Assembly (NCBI GenBank): GCA_027318915.1
Contig: DAHVOH010000127.1
Span: 1 to 6,612, forward strand
Length of the DNA stretch: 6,612 nucleotides
Source of the DNA: Clostridiales bacterium
GTDB lineage: Bacteria > Bacillota_E > Sulfobacillia > Sulfobacillales > JAIMBI01
Direction: 5' to 3'
Part shown: piece after piece, positions 1 to 6,252 of the stretch
Layout of the letters: each line of letters starts with the position of its first letter
Position numbering within the stretch: the first letter of the stretch is position 1
Notes under the pieces: model-generated
Seen by the model: only the letters and a program-made list of their open reading frames with translations
Told to the model about the DNA's origin: nothing
The model's database searches: none
Translations under genes and position numbers: made by a program

Positions 1-1
1 G

Positions 2-220
2 TGGTCCGCCGCACACTCACCCGGCCCCCGGCTTTTTCCCCCTAACGCCTGGGCACGCCGCCGGGCCGCGGTGTTGGTCGAGATCGCGGCGGTGCGGCTC
101 CCGCCGCGCCGTCGTCGCGTCAACCCCCGGGCGGTCAAACGGAAGATGTCCAATTGGCCCCGCAAACGCGGACGGCCTCGGCTCCCGGCCTGGCACGACC
201 CCGTCATCATTACTAAGTAA
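2..220 (+). pseudogene. IS4-like transposase, C-terminal fragment (cut by window edge)
   Basis: An open frame enters from the left edge and gives 72 residues before a TAA at 218-220. The tail contains a basic stretch RRRVNPRAVKRKMSNW at about 109-156, closely resembling the conserved C-terminal VNPRVVKRKMS-type motif of many IS4-family DDE transposases. The catalytic residues would lie upstream, outside the window, so activity cannot be judged. The last codons sit in a small palindrome, TTACT-A-AGTAA (210-220), that could belong to the element's end. The frame continues directly into sigma-factor sequence from about 224, so the right edge of the IS must lie very near 220. Family assignment rests on the tail motif only; another DDE family with a similar basic tail is possible. 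Confidence 0.55.
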
Positions 221-391
221 ACGGTATTGGGGTTAAGCTACGAGGAGGCAGCCCGGGTGATGGACTGCCGCCCCAGCACACTCCGGAACTGGGTGCATCG
301 CGCGCGCGTCCGCGTGCGGACGAAGCTGGCCGAGGCGGACGGTGTGCCGCCGCAGTCGGGAAAGGTGGTGGCGACCCGTGAAGGAACGTGA
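221..391 (+). pseudogene. ECF RNA polymerase sigma factor, C-terminal (region 4) remnant
   Basis: The frame from 224 reads VLGLSYEEAARVMDC, then RPSTLRNWVHRARVRVRTKLAE. This is the helix-turn-helix of sigma-70 region 4 in ECF sigma factors (GLSYEEAA, then a T(V/L)xxWVHRAR recognition helix, then a basic tail). Region 4 contacts the -35 promoter element. The stop is TGA at 389-391. Region 2, the linker and the first part of region 4 are missing, and the same frame is closed upstream by the TAA of the IS4-like fragment, so the gene was beheaded by the insertion. The stop overlaps the GTG start of the next gene by 14 bases, the translational-coupling layout common for a sigma factor and its regulator. 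The remnant has no start codon and is unlikely to make a working sigma factor. Confidence 0.6.
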
Positions 392-716
392 GGACGACCG
401 GCCCAGCGTGAGGCCGGACCCCCTGGATCATTTGCTGGCCACCAGCACCATGACCGTGCCGCCGCGGCCGGCCCTGAAACTGCCGGTGCGCGCCGGCCGT
501 TCCGTTTGGAGCTGGTGGTGGCTGGCCGCCGTCCCGGGGGTCCTGCTCCTCGGCTTGGCCGCACCAAGACCCTGGGTGGTGCCGCCGCTGGCCGCCCTGC
601 TCGTCTGGACCGCCGTGCACCCGGTGGTCCTCTTGACCGGCGTGGCGCTGTGGTCAGCGGTGTTGGGCACTGCGGCGGCATACCTGGGCAGCACGCTGGG
701 CAATGCGGCGCCGTGA
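378..716 (+). CDS. Small hydrophobic membrane protein downstream of an ECF sigma remnant
   Basis: Starting at GTG 378, the product is 112 residues. I chose this start because a purine-rich AAAGGTGG (361-368) lies about 9 bases upstream and because it makes the short overlap with the sigma-factor stop at 391; an earlier in-frame GTG at 342 would lie inside the sigma frame. Residues 1-42 are polar and charged (MKEREDDRPSVRPDP...). About 43-62, 66-82 and 84-106 are hydrophobic and Trp/Leu/Val-rich, suggesting two or three membrane helices with a cytoplasmic N-terminus. In this position an anti-sigma factor or sigma-linked membrane partner is expected, but I see no His-x3-Cys-x2-Cys zinc motif of the ZAS type, and the family is not recognised. 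The gene looks intact although its presumed sigma partner is destroyed, so its promoter is unclear. Confidence 0.5.
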   Translation: MKEREDDRPSVRPDPLDHLLATSTMTVPPRPALKLPVRAGRSVWSWWWLAAVPGVLLLGLAAPRPWVVPPLAALLVWTAVHPVVLLTGVALWSAVLGTAAAYLGSTLGNAAP

Positions 717-984
717 GCGGGGACTCCCGTCACGAGGCGAAGGGAGTAGTGGGAAGCCGTCTGGCCGCCACCCTAGGTCGCGGCAGAGGCGTCTGGCATG
801 AAGATGGCTCACCGTGGGGACGCGCCGCGTTCGACCTCGGCGTGGACAAGTCGGCAGCTGAGCGGCGATCACACGGAACCACGGGACGCGCTGGCGCTGA
901 CCCTGGCGGCTCCCAGGGCGCGGCGCGCGCTTTCGTACGGCTCGTGCGCCAGCGCGCAGGATGGTGTTGGCTTATAGGCGGGAC
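717..984. other. Gene-poor stretch, no recognisable gene
   Basis: Several frames stay open here on both strands, but none shows a family motif or a convincing ribosome site. A 59-codon plus-strand frame (798-977) has no features I recognise. The minus-strand frame continuing out of the ABC remnant is rich in Ala, Pro and Arg and could be a decayed C-terminal linker of that protein. No intrinsic terminator with a T tract is visible after the membrane-protein gene. Confidence 0.4.
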
Positions 985-1411
985 GCGGCCGGCATAAGAC
1001 GTGCCGCTGCCGCCGCCGTCCTCGAGGATTGCTATCGCCAGCGGTCGTGCGATAGGGGGATCATCGTCCCGTGAAAGCGCGACCGCGTTGCGTTGAGCCA
1101 GCGTCGGCGTCGGGGTCGCGGTAGTTGGTGGGCTCGTCCAGCAACAGGACAGTGGGTGGCGGATGCCAAAGAGTCCCGAGAGCGGTTCGCACCGCCTCAG
1201 CACCCGAGCGGGGCACTGCCCAGCGCGAGATGCCCCCATGGTTGGCCGAGGCGCCCCGCTCACGGGCCGGCATCGGGGATCCAGGTGCCGGCCAACAGCC
1301 GCAGCATGGGAGGTTCCGCGGCCGTTGGCCCTGCCAGTCCAATCCGTTCCCCCGCAGCGAACTCCACCGATACGCCGTGCAAAACCACGCGCCCGCCCAA
1401 GCCACCTGCAC
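985..1411 (-). pseudogene. Decayed ABC-F-like ATPase (one nucleotide-binding domain)
   Basis: Reading the minus strand, ATP-binding cassette landmarks appear in order but in different frames. First is GGRVVLHGVSVEFAAGERIGL (about 1397-1335), then a ruined Walker A, GPTAAEPPMLRLLAGT, where a working copy would have GPNGAGKST. The frame closes at TGA 1260-1262. A second frame carries a damaged signature (RSGAEAVRTALG) and a nearly perfect Walker B region, TVLLLDEPTNYRDPDA (1124-1150 codes VLLLDEPTN). A third frame gives FTGTMIPLSHDRWR, the H-loop SHDR (SHD at 1044-1052), followed by AILEDGGG and YAG near 990. The DEPTN and VSHDR spacing is typical of ABC-F proteins (ribosome-associated, Uup/EttA-like). 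Walker A to signature is too short, so there is also an internal deletion. It has at least two frameshifts and no Walker A lysine, so it is clearly dead. Which of the two ABC-F domains it came from is unclear. Confidence 0.7.
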
Positions 1412-1589
1412 GCCGCGCCTGACACCCCCTCGGGCTTATCGACTTGACAGACCAATGCGCACCCGCAACACCTCCCGCAGCGTCACGAGAGAGCGATGGA
1501 GGCTGGCTGCCCGAGGCGCCAGGGACCGACAAAGAACCGTCGGGGCAATGCCCACGGGGGGTTGGGCGGCGTGCCGCACGATAGTACAG
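1412..1589. other. Non-coding stretch between ABC remnant and IS1634 element
   Basis: No recognisable protein or RNA gene. An isolated TTGACA (1444-1449) occurs, but no acceptable -10 element lies 16-18 bases beyond it. The stretch may hold decayed sequence that once preceded the ABC domain on the minus strand; I could not align it to any family by eye. It does not match IS256, although IS256 sequence lies on the other side of the IS1634 element. Confidence 0.4.
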
Positions 1590-3398
1590 GTCTTCCGCAC
1601 ACAGAATGTGGAAACACGAGTAATTTGGCTGGCGCCATAGTCGGAATACGTTCGCAAAGGAATCGGGGGCTCGAACGCGAAGTGAGCCCTCATGAACACT
1701 CCACCCCAACTCGCCGCCGTCGTCGGCGCCGGCCCCCTGCTCGCCGCCGTGGCGCGGCGGATCGGGCTGGTCGCCCCCATCGACCAGATGGTCACCTGGG
1801 ATGCGACCCGGTGCCGGCTCTCGCCGGGCGAGCGGATCCTGGCTCTCGTCCTGAATTTGCTCACCGAGCGGGAGCCGTGGTACCAGGTGGACGATGCCTT
1901 CCGGCTGACCGACCCCGCGCTGCTGTTGGGGGCGGGGATCACGGTCGACGACTTGGGCGATGACGCCCTGGGGCGGGCGTTGGACCAATTGGCGCAGGCG
2001 GGCCCCGCCGCCGCGTTCAGCGCGGTCGCGGCGCGGGCGTACGCGGTCGAAGCCCTCGACCGCGGCGGGATGCATTGGGATTCGACGTCGCGGGCGCTGT
2101 ATGGCCGGTATCCCACGGCCGACGGTGTCCCCGGGGTGACGCCGCGGCATGGCCATTCCCAGGACCACCGCCCCGACTGGAAGCAGATTCTCTTCACGTG
2201 CTTCGTGAACCGCGACGGGGTGCCGCTCATGGGCCGCGTGGAGGACGGGAACCGGTCCGACAAACGGTTGAACGCGGAACAGATCGCGCATCTGGTCGCG
2301 GCATTTAGCCCGGAGGCCTTGCAGGCCCGGGTCTACATCGCGGATTCCGCGCTGGTCACGGGCCCCAACCTGGATGCGTTGGACGCCGCCGGGATGACCT
2401 GGCTCTCCCGGCTGCCGGACACCTTTGGGGCGGCCGGCACGGCGAAAGCCGCGGCGTGGGCCGCGGCAACCTGGACCGCCCTCGGGCCCGTGGCGGCGCG
2501 TCCCCACGCCGCCACGTATTGGGCCGCCGAGCCCACGGCCACGATCCGCGACCGGCCGTACCGCGTCGTGGTGTACCGCTCGTCCCACCTGGACCAGCGA
2601 ACGGCGAAGGCCTGCGACCGGGAGCTGGCGCGGATCCGCATGGCGGCGGACCGGGCGGCGGCCCCCCTGGCGCACGAAGGCTTCCCGTGCGCGGCCGATG
2701 CCGCGGCCGCGGCGACGGCCTTTCGCGCCACCGCCCCCCGCTGGTGGCCGGGTACCACGACGGGGGGGACCGTCACCCGCCCCGCGCCGCGCCCGCGGCG
2801 GGGCCGCCCCCGCGCGGACACCCCGCCCGCCGTGGTGACCACCTATCACGTCACCGTGGCCGGGGGCCCCCGGGACGAGACCGCCGTGCGGGCCGAACTC
2901 CAGCGGCGGAGCTGCTTTGTGCTCATCACCTCCTTGCCGGGCGCGCGCGCGGACGCGGCGGCACTCTTGCGGGAGTACAAGGGCCAAACCAGCGTGGAAC
3001 AACGCTTTCACTTCCTGAAGGACCCCATGTTCGTCGACGCGATCTTTCTGAAGAAGCCCGAACGCATTCAGGCGTTGGGATACGTCATGTTGCTCGCGCT
3101 GTTGCTGTTCAGCGTGGTGGCGCGGCGGGGGCGGGCCCATCCGGCGCCGCTCCCCACCGCGAAGCGGGGGCGCCTCGCGCGCCCCACCGGCTACGAGATC
3201 CTCAAGCACTGTCGGGGGATCCAGGTCTTCTGGCAAGACCGCGACCATCGCGCCGCGGCCTTCCCCAGCCACGACCGGCCGGCCTTGCGCGTCATCCTGG
3301 CGGCGCTGGACCTCCCCGAGACCATTTTTACGGCCGTGCCGGCCCGCGCCGCGCCCCTATGAAATTCACGCGGCGCGCCCCGTGGTCGTGCGGAAGAC
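1590..3398 (+). mobile_element. IS1634-family insertion sequence (proposed ends)
   Basis: The transposase gene at 1692-3362 is bracketed by an exact 11-base inverted repeat: GTCTTCCGCAC at 1590-1600 and its complement GTGCGGAAGAC at 3388-3398. Reading inwards from both copies in register, a second partly matching block appears at nearly equal distance (GTAATTT at 1620-1626 against GTGAATTT read leftwards from about 3369). The outer right end coincides with the place where IS256 homology stops (NRRNGRYPNT, about 3400). These points suggest a roughly 1.8-kb element, within the family's usual size. No matching target duplication is seen next to the ends, and the flanks are unrelated to each other. 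The ends are inferred from symmetry, not from a known reference element. Confidence 0.5.
1692..3362 (+). CDS. IS1634-family (IS4 superfamily) DDE transposase
   Basis: A full-length 556-residue protein catalysing cut-and-paste transposition of its own element. The N-terminal part (about 5-125: LAAVVGAGPLLAAVARRIGL, later LALVLNLLTEREPWYQ) matches the DUF4277 region of IS1634-type transposases. The RNase H-like catalytic residues can be placed: D130 in HWDSTS, D218 in YIADSALVT, and E436 in YKGQTSVEQRFHFLKDP, the YREK-like block of the IS4 superfamily. The C-terminal part (456-475) is a hydrophobic helix typical of the family. The Ala/Pro/Arg-rich insertion at about 320-380 (WWPGTTTGG, RPRRGRPRADT) separates D2 from E. 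The ATG at 1692 begins the conserved N-terminus; the ribosome site is weak (GCGAAGTGAG upstream). The gene has no frameshift and could be active. It is extremely GC-rich, which leaves long spurious open frames on the opposite strand. Confidence 0.92.
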   Translation: MNTPPQLAAVVGAGPLLAAVARRIGLVAPIDQMVTWDATRCRLSPGERILALVLNLLTEREPWYQVDDAFRLTDPALLLGAGITVDDLGDDALGRALDQLAQAGPAAAFSAVAARAYAVEALDRGGMHWDSTSRALYGRYPTADGVPGVTPRHGHSQDHRPDWKQILFTCFVNRDGVPLMGRVEDGNRSDKRLNAEQIAHLVAAFSPEALQARVYIADSALVTGPNLDALDAAGMTWLSRLPDTFGAAGTAKAAAWAAATWTALGPVAARPHAATYWAAEPTATIRDRPYRVVVYRSSHLDQRTAKACDRELARIRMAADRAAAPLAHEGFPCAADAAAAATAFRATAPRWWPGTTTGGTVTRPAPRPRRGRPRADTPPAVVTTYHVTVAGGPRDETAVRAELQRRSCFVLITSLPGARADAAALLREYKGQTSVEQRFHFLKDPMFVDAIFLKKPERIQALGYVMLLALLLFSVVARRGRAHPAPLPTAKRGRLARPTGYEILKHCRGIQVFWQDRDHRAAAFPSHDRPALRVILAALDLPETIFTAVPARAAPL

Positions 3399-3607
3399 GT
3401 GTTGGGATACCGGCCGTTGCGCCGGTTCGGGGTCGCTTGGGGCCGGCCTGATGCTTGGGATAGCCCAACGGTCTTTCGCTCGCTGTCCAACATCGCCTGC
3501 AGCGTCTCCGCAAAGAGCCCTTTCAAGGCTCGCTGGACGTCTTCGGGGGACCGGAAGTCGTGGGTCGCGATGAAGTCGCGCAGTTGCTCGTGCGTCAACA
3601 GGCTCAT
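3399..3607 (-). pseudogene. IS256-family (Mutator-type) transposase, N-terminal fragment with frameshifts
   Basis: Reading leftwards from ATG 3607-3605, the protein begins MSLLTHEQLRDFIATHDF and continues through a VQRALKGLFAETLQAMLDSE block. This matches the N-terminal region of Mutator-type transposases, whose usual continuation is (E)LGYxKH...NSRNGxxxKT. Here LGYPKHQAGPK appears in another frame, and NRRNGRYPNT returns in the first frame, so two compensating frameshifts lie near 3470-3483 and 3425-3440. The start is well supported: AAGGAGG (complement of 3614-3620) sits six bases upstream. Roughly 70 of the usual 400 or so residues remain and none of the catalytic DDE residues, so it is inactive. 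The gene is cut at about 3399 by the IS1634 element. Confidence 0.75.
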
Positions 3608-3613
3608 GGGAAG

Positions 3614-3620
3614 CCTCCTT
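3614..3620 (-). promoter_or_regulatory. Shine-Dalgarno of the IS256 transposase fragment
   Basis: The minus strand reads AAGGAGG, six bases before the ATG at 3607-3605. This near-perfect ribosome site fixes the start of the fragment and shows that this end of the element is original, not eroded. Confidence 0.7.
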
Positions 3621-3663
3621 ACGGCAAACTCCAGGATATGGGACCCGGGGGTTTACACAACCC

Positions 3664-4550
3664 ATGCTACACTCCCCGCTGGAACGCTTCCTGCCGATGA
3701 TTGATGAACTAACCGAAGAGGTGTTGGCTGAGACGGACGGGAGCCCCACGATTGACCTGGTTGCTGACTTGGCCTACCCACTGCCGGTCACGGTGATCAG
3801 CGCGGTGCTCGGCATCCCGCTTGAGGATCGCGTGTCCTTGCGCCGCTGGTCGCACGCCCTCACCGCCGCCATGGACGTCGTGGACGACCGCAAGGTCTTC
3901 CGCGAGGCTGCTGCTGCCCATCAGGCGCTGTTCGACTATCTGCGCCAAGTCATCCGCGAGCGGCGGCAGCACCCGCAACCTGATCTCCTGAGCAACCTGC
4001 TGGCGGCAGAGGCGTCCGGCGATCGATTGAGCGAAGAGGAGCTGACGGCGCTTGTCGGTCTCTTGGTGGTAGCGGGCCATGAAACTACCGTGAACCTCAT
4101 TACCAATGGCCTTTGGGCGCTGGTGCGCGACTCCGCAAGGCGGGAGCACGTCCGCCGCGAGGGCCTAACCATCACCGGCGTGGAAGAGCTCCTGCGGTTT
4201 GATTCGCCTGTGCAGGCGACATCGCGGGTTGCTACTGCTGACGTGGTGGTCGGGGGCTGCACGTTGCCCGCTGGCGCCAGCGTCGATGTGTGGCTGGGCG
4301 CCGCCAACCGCGACCCGGCCACGTTCGGCGCTCCGGATCGGATGAATCTGGACCGCGAGCCAAACCGGCACCTGGCCTTTGGCGGTGGCATTCACAGTTG
4401 CTTGGGGCGCCGCTGGCCGTGATGGAGGGTCGGGCGGCGCTGGGCGGATTACTTCGCCACCACCCCGATCTCGAGGTGGTGGAGTCGTCGGCCCAGCGGC
4501 GGAGCGGCGTGCTCTTCCGCGGCCTGGATGCGCTGACGGTGACGCTATGA
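3664..4550 (+). pseudogene. Cytochrome P450, 5'-truncated and frameshifted copy (P450-1)
   Basis: This is a close paralogue of the downstream P450, roughly two-thirds identical by eye. Homology begins at the IS256 edge with YTPR (3668-3679), corresponding to residue 101 of the intact copy, so about the first 100 residues are gone, including the C-helix DPPDH region. A small deletion near 3680 shifts the frame into LERFLPMIDELTEEVL. The rest reads well: the I-helix oxygen-activating motif VAGHETT, the K-helix EELLR (ExxR), and the haem loop FGGGIHSCLG with its cysteine codon at 4399-4401. Directly after it a run of four G (4404-4407) replaces the five expected from the paralogue, shifting the frame to an early stop at 4420-4422. 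The lost frame resumes as GAPLAVMEG...ALTVTL and ends at TGA 4548-4550. An ATG at 3664 could in principle start translation, but the product would lack both ends. A homopolymer sequencing error could explain the second shift, though not the missing N-terminus. Confidence 0.88.
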
Positions 4551-4743
4551 GCTTCGCGCGGAGAGCAGTGGCTTCGTTAAGTCCCAGGCATAATCGGCGG
4601 GGAGCAGTCCCCGGCATCCGCACCGCCACATGCCTATGGGAGGGCACGGTGCGATCACCGACCAAAGCGGACGAGTTTTGGAGCGTTTCAATGGCGGAAC
4701 CGGGCGGCGAGGTTGGCCCCTACGGGCCGCGGAACTGATGGCA

Positions 4744-4759
4744 CCCAGCCACAGCTGGG
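4744..4759. repeat. Palindrome CCCAGC-CACA-GCTGGG
   Basis: A six-base perfect inverted repeat with a four-base loop in the spacer between the P450 genes. It could form a short hairpin in RNA but has no T tract, so it is not an intrinsic terminator. Significance is uncertain given the GC content. Confidence 0.35.
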
Positions 4760-4835
4760 CGCCGCCGCAGCGCTCCTTTAGTCAGGGTCCACGGCCGCCC
4801 TTACGGCACCCGCTCGATCCGTGCCGGCTGCGGCC

Positions 4836-4850
4836 GGGGCGTGACGCCCC
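4836..4850. repeat. Perfect palindrome GGGGCGT-G-ACGCCCC, possible operator
   Basis: Seven-base perfect arms surround a single central G, about 130 bases upstream of the P450-2 start. A near-zero loop cannot form a stable RNA hairpin but suits a dimeric DNA-binding regulator. No regulator gene is visible nearby, so an operator role is inference. Confidence 0.35.
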
Positions 4851-4968
4851 CGCTCATTTCCCGACCAGTCCTTTCGCGAATTCACTAGATGTGGTATCAG
4901 TGGTGCTCGGCGAAACTTGACTTTATCACCACCATCCCGGACGTAAACCTTGGTATCGGTCGACGGAG

Positions 4969-4974
4969 AGGAGG
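4969..4974 (+). promoter_or_regulatory. Shine-Dalgarno deciding the TTG start of P450-2
   Basis: AGGAGG within GGAGAGGAGGAG lies seven bases before TTG 4982. It is the only strong ribosome site ahead of the conserved N-terminus and argues against the upstream in-frame ATG at 4889, which has none. Confidence 0.75.
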
Positions 4975-4981
4975 AGCCCCG

Positions 4982-6169
4982 TTGAGCAACCCCGCCCCCT
5001 TCAACCCGCAGGATCCGGCATTTCACGATAATCCCTATCCCATTTTTCACGCGTATCGCGACCGTGGCCCGCTTCAGTTGGGCTTGCCCATCCAACCCGG
5101 TGATCCCTCAACGGTGTGGCACGTCTTTGGTCATCGTGAAGTATCTCAGTTGCTCAAGGATCCGCGCATGACCCGTGGTGCGCTCATGGGGAACCGACCA
5201 GAGTTTCCGCCCGGCGCCATGTCCATCCTGATGATGGACCCGCCGGATCATGGTCGTATTCGGCGGTTGGTCAGCCGGCCTTTTACACCCCGCGCCGTCC
5301 AGCGGCTTCAGCCGCTGGTTGATGCGCTGACTGAGGAAGTTTTGGCTGAGACAGACGACCGCGACCAGATTGAGCTCGTCGCTGACGTGGCCTTCCCGCT
5401 CCCGGTCTCCGTGATTAGTGCCCTGCTGGGTCTTCCGCTGGAGGACCGTCCGGCCGTACGGCGCTGGTCGCATACTGTCACGGCCGCCCTCGACGTGGTA
5501 AAAGACCGTGCGACGTTTGAAGCCGCTGCGGCGGCCGCTGCGGAGTTTCGGGACTATTTGCGCGCGGCCATTCGCGAACGTCGGCGCCGACCCCAGGACG
5601 ATTTGCTGACCGAGTTGTTGGCGGCGGAGGAAGATGGCGAGCGGCTGACCGAGGACGAGCTCGTTAGCCTGGTGGCCCTCCTGGTCGCGGCAGGGCATGA
5701 AACCACGGTGAACCTCATCACCAACGGACTTTGGGCTCTGGTTCACGATGAGGCGGCTAGACACCGCGTCCAGCGCGAGGGCTTAACTCTCACCGGTGTG
5801 GAAGAGCTGTTGCGCTTTGATTCCCCTATTCAGGTGGTAGGTCGGGTGGCCAGCACGGATGTGGTGCTCGGTGACCGTATCGTATCAGCAGGGGCGAATG
5901 TGTCGTTGTGGGTGGGAGCGGCCAACCGTGACCCGTCCGTGTTTCACGATCCGGATCGGCTGCAGCTTGACCGAGAACCCAACCCTCACCTGTCGTTTGG
6001 CGGCGGTATTCACAGTTGCCTGGGGGCCCCCTTGGCCGTGATGGAGGGACATGCGGCGTTGTCCGCCCTGTTTCGTCGCCACCCCGACCTAGAGGTGGTG
6101 GAGGCATCGGCCAAGTGGCGAGAGGGCACCGCGTTCCGAGGGTTGGATGCGATTACCGTCACGTGGTGA
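4982..6169 (+). CDS. Cytochrome P450 monooxygenase (P450-2), intact
   Basis: From TTG 4982 the product is 395 residues, the normal length of soluble bacterial class I P450s, with no signal or membrane anchor, so it acts in the cytoplasm. It would insert one oxygen atom from O2 into an organic substrate, taking electrons from a ferredoxin and reductase. Landmarks in order: an N-terminal PFNPQDPAFHDNPYPIFHAYR; the C-helix MMDPPDHGRIRRLVSRPFTPR (His90 and Arg94 expected near the haem propionates); the I-helix AGHETT (237-242) for oxygen activation; the K-helix EELLR (E275, R278); and the haem loop FGGGIHSCLG with axial Cys346. It resembles the CYP107/CYP109-type bacterial P450s, but the substrate cannot be read from sequence. 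No redox partner gene is in view. The upstream start at 4889 would add 31 residues unlike P450s. The damaged copy just upstream indicates a tandem duplication. Confidence 0.95.
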   Translation: MSNPAPFNPQDPAFHDNPYPIFHAYRDRGPLQLGLPIQPGDPSTVWHVFGHREVSQLLKDPRMTRGALMGNRPEFPPGAMSILMMDPPDHGRIRRLVSRPFTPRAVQRLQPLVDALTEEVLAETDDRDQIELVADVAFPLPVSVISALLGLPLEDRPAVRRWSHTVTAALDVVKDRATFEAAAAAAAEFRDYLRAAIRERRRRPQDDLLTELLAAEEDGERLTEDELVSLVALLVAAGHETTVNLITNGLWALVHDEAARHRVQREGLTLTGVEELLRFDSPIQVVGRVASTDVVLGDRIVSAGANVSLWVGAANRDPSVFHDPDRLQLDREPNPHLSFGGGIHSCLGAPLAVMEGHAALSALFRRHPDLEVVEASAKWREGTAFRGLDAITVTW

Positions 6170-6252
6170 TCGCTTCACGGTTCGCTGAGCGCGAGCACCG
6201 CCATGGGCCGTCGGGCTCGACCGCGTAAGCCGTGCTCCCGCGGCACCGCATC

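Larger units (their letters stand above)
3399..3663 (-). mobile_element. IS256-family element, left-end remnant
   Basis: This holds the 5' part of an IS256-type transposase gene and the non-coding end of its element. On the minus strand the end begins at about 3663 with GGGTTGTGTAAACCC, itself an inverted repeat (GGGTT-TACAC-AACCC on the plus strand, 3649-3663), which looks like the terminal repeat. P450 homology starts within about five bases on the other side, so the boundary is sharp. The other end of the element is missing; its sequence stops where the IS1634 element begins. The exact terminal base is an estimate. Confidence 0.55.
4551..4981. other. Intergenic region between the two P450 copies
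   Basis: No convincing gene lies in these 430 bases. Two palindromes (4744-4759 and 4836-4850) and the ribosome site of P450-2 are listed separately. A plus-strand frame from 4630 contains AITDQSGRVLERF, which faintly resembles the repeat-associated core of Rhs/YD-repeat proteins (AVTDxxGxVxERF...), but it lacks the following DPFGKRR and GFTGHE blocks in recognisable form, so I do not call a gene. No terminator with a T tract follows P450-1. A TTGACT at 4917-4922 is not followed by a good -10 sequence. Confidence 0.45.

Noticed and set aside
798..977. A 59-codon frame starting ATGAAGATGG after the membrane protein
   Set aside because: No ribosome site of note, no motif, and a low-complexity Ala/Arg composition typical of random GC-rich frames.
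1260..3272. A 670-codon open frame on the minus strand
   Set aside because: It lies almost entirely antisense to the transposase gene, whose GC-rich codons remove stops on the other strand. Only its last 50 or so codons (ABC Walker A remnant) match a known family, and that part belongs to the ABC fossil.
2456..3451. A 331-codon plus-strand frame overlapping the transposase
   Set aside because: It is a shifted shadow of the transposase reading frame: Gly/Arg/Pro-rich and without motifs.
4868..4890. CGCGAATTCACTAG resembles a cloning-vector polylinker (pGEM-T type)
   Set aside because: Fourteen bases match, but the vector sequence does not continue on either side and natural P450 upstream sequence follows directly; most likely coincidence. 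A vector screen would settle it.
4917..4948. TTGACT as a -35 box for P450-2
   Set aside because: The sequence 16-18 bases downstream is CCCGG-rich, and the nearest TAAACC has wrong spacing and few matches to TATAAT.
6190..6240. GAGCAC...GTGCTC as a terminator after P450-2
   Set aside because: The loop would exceed 30 bases and no T run follows.
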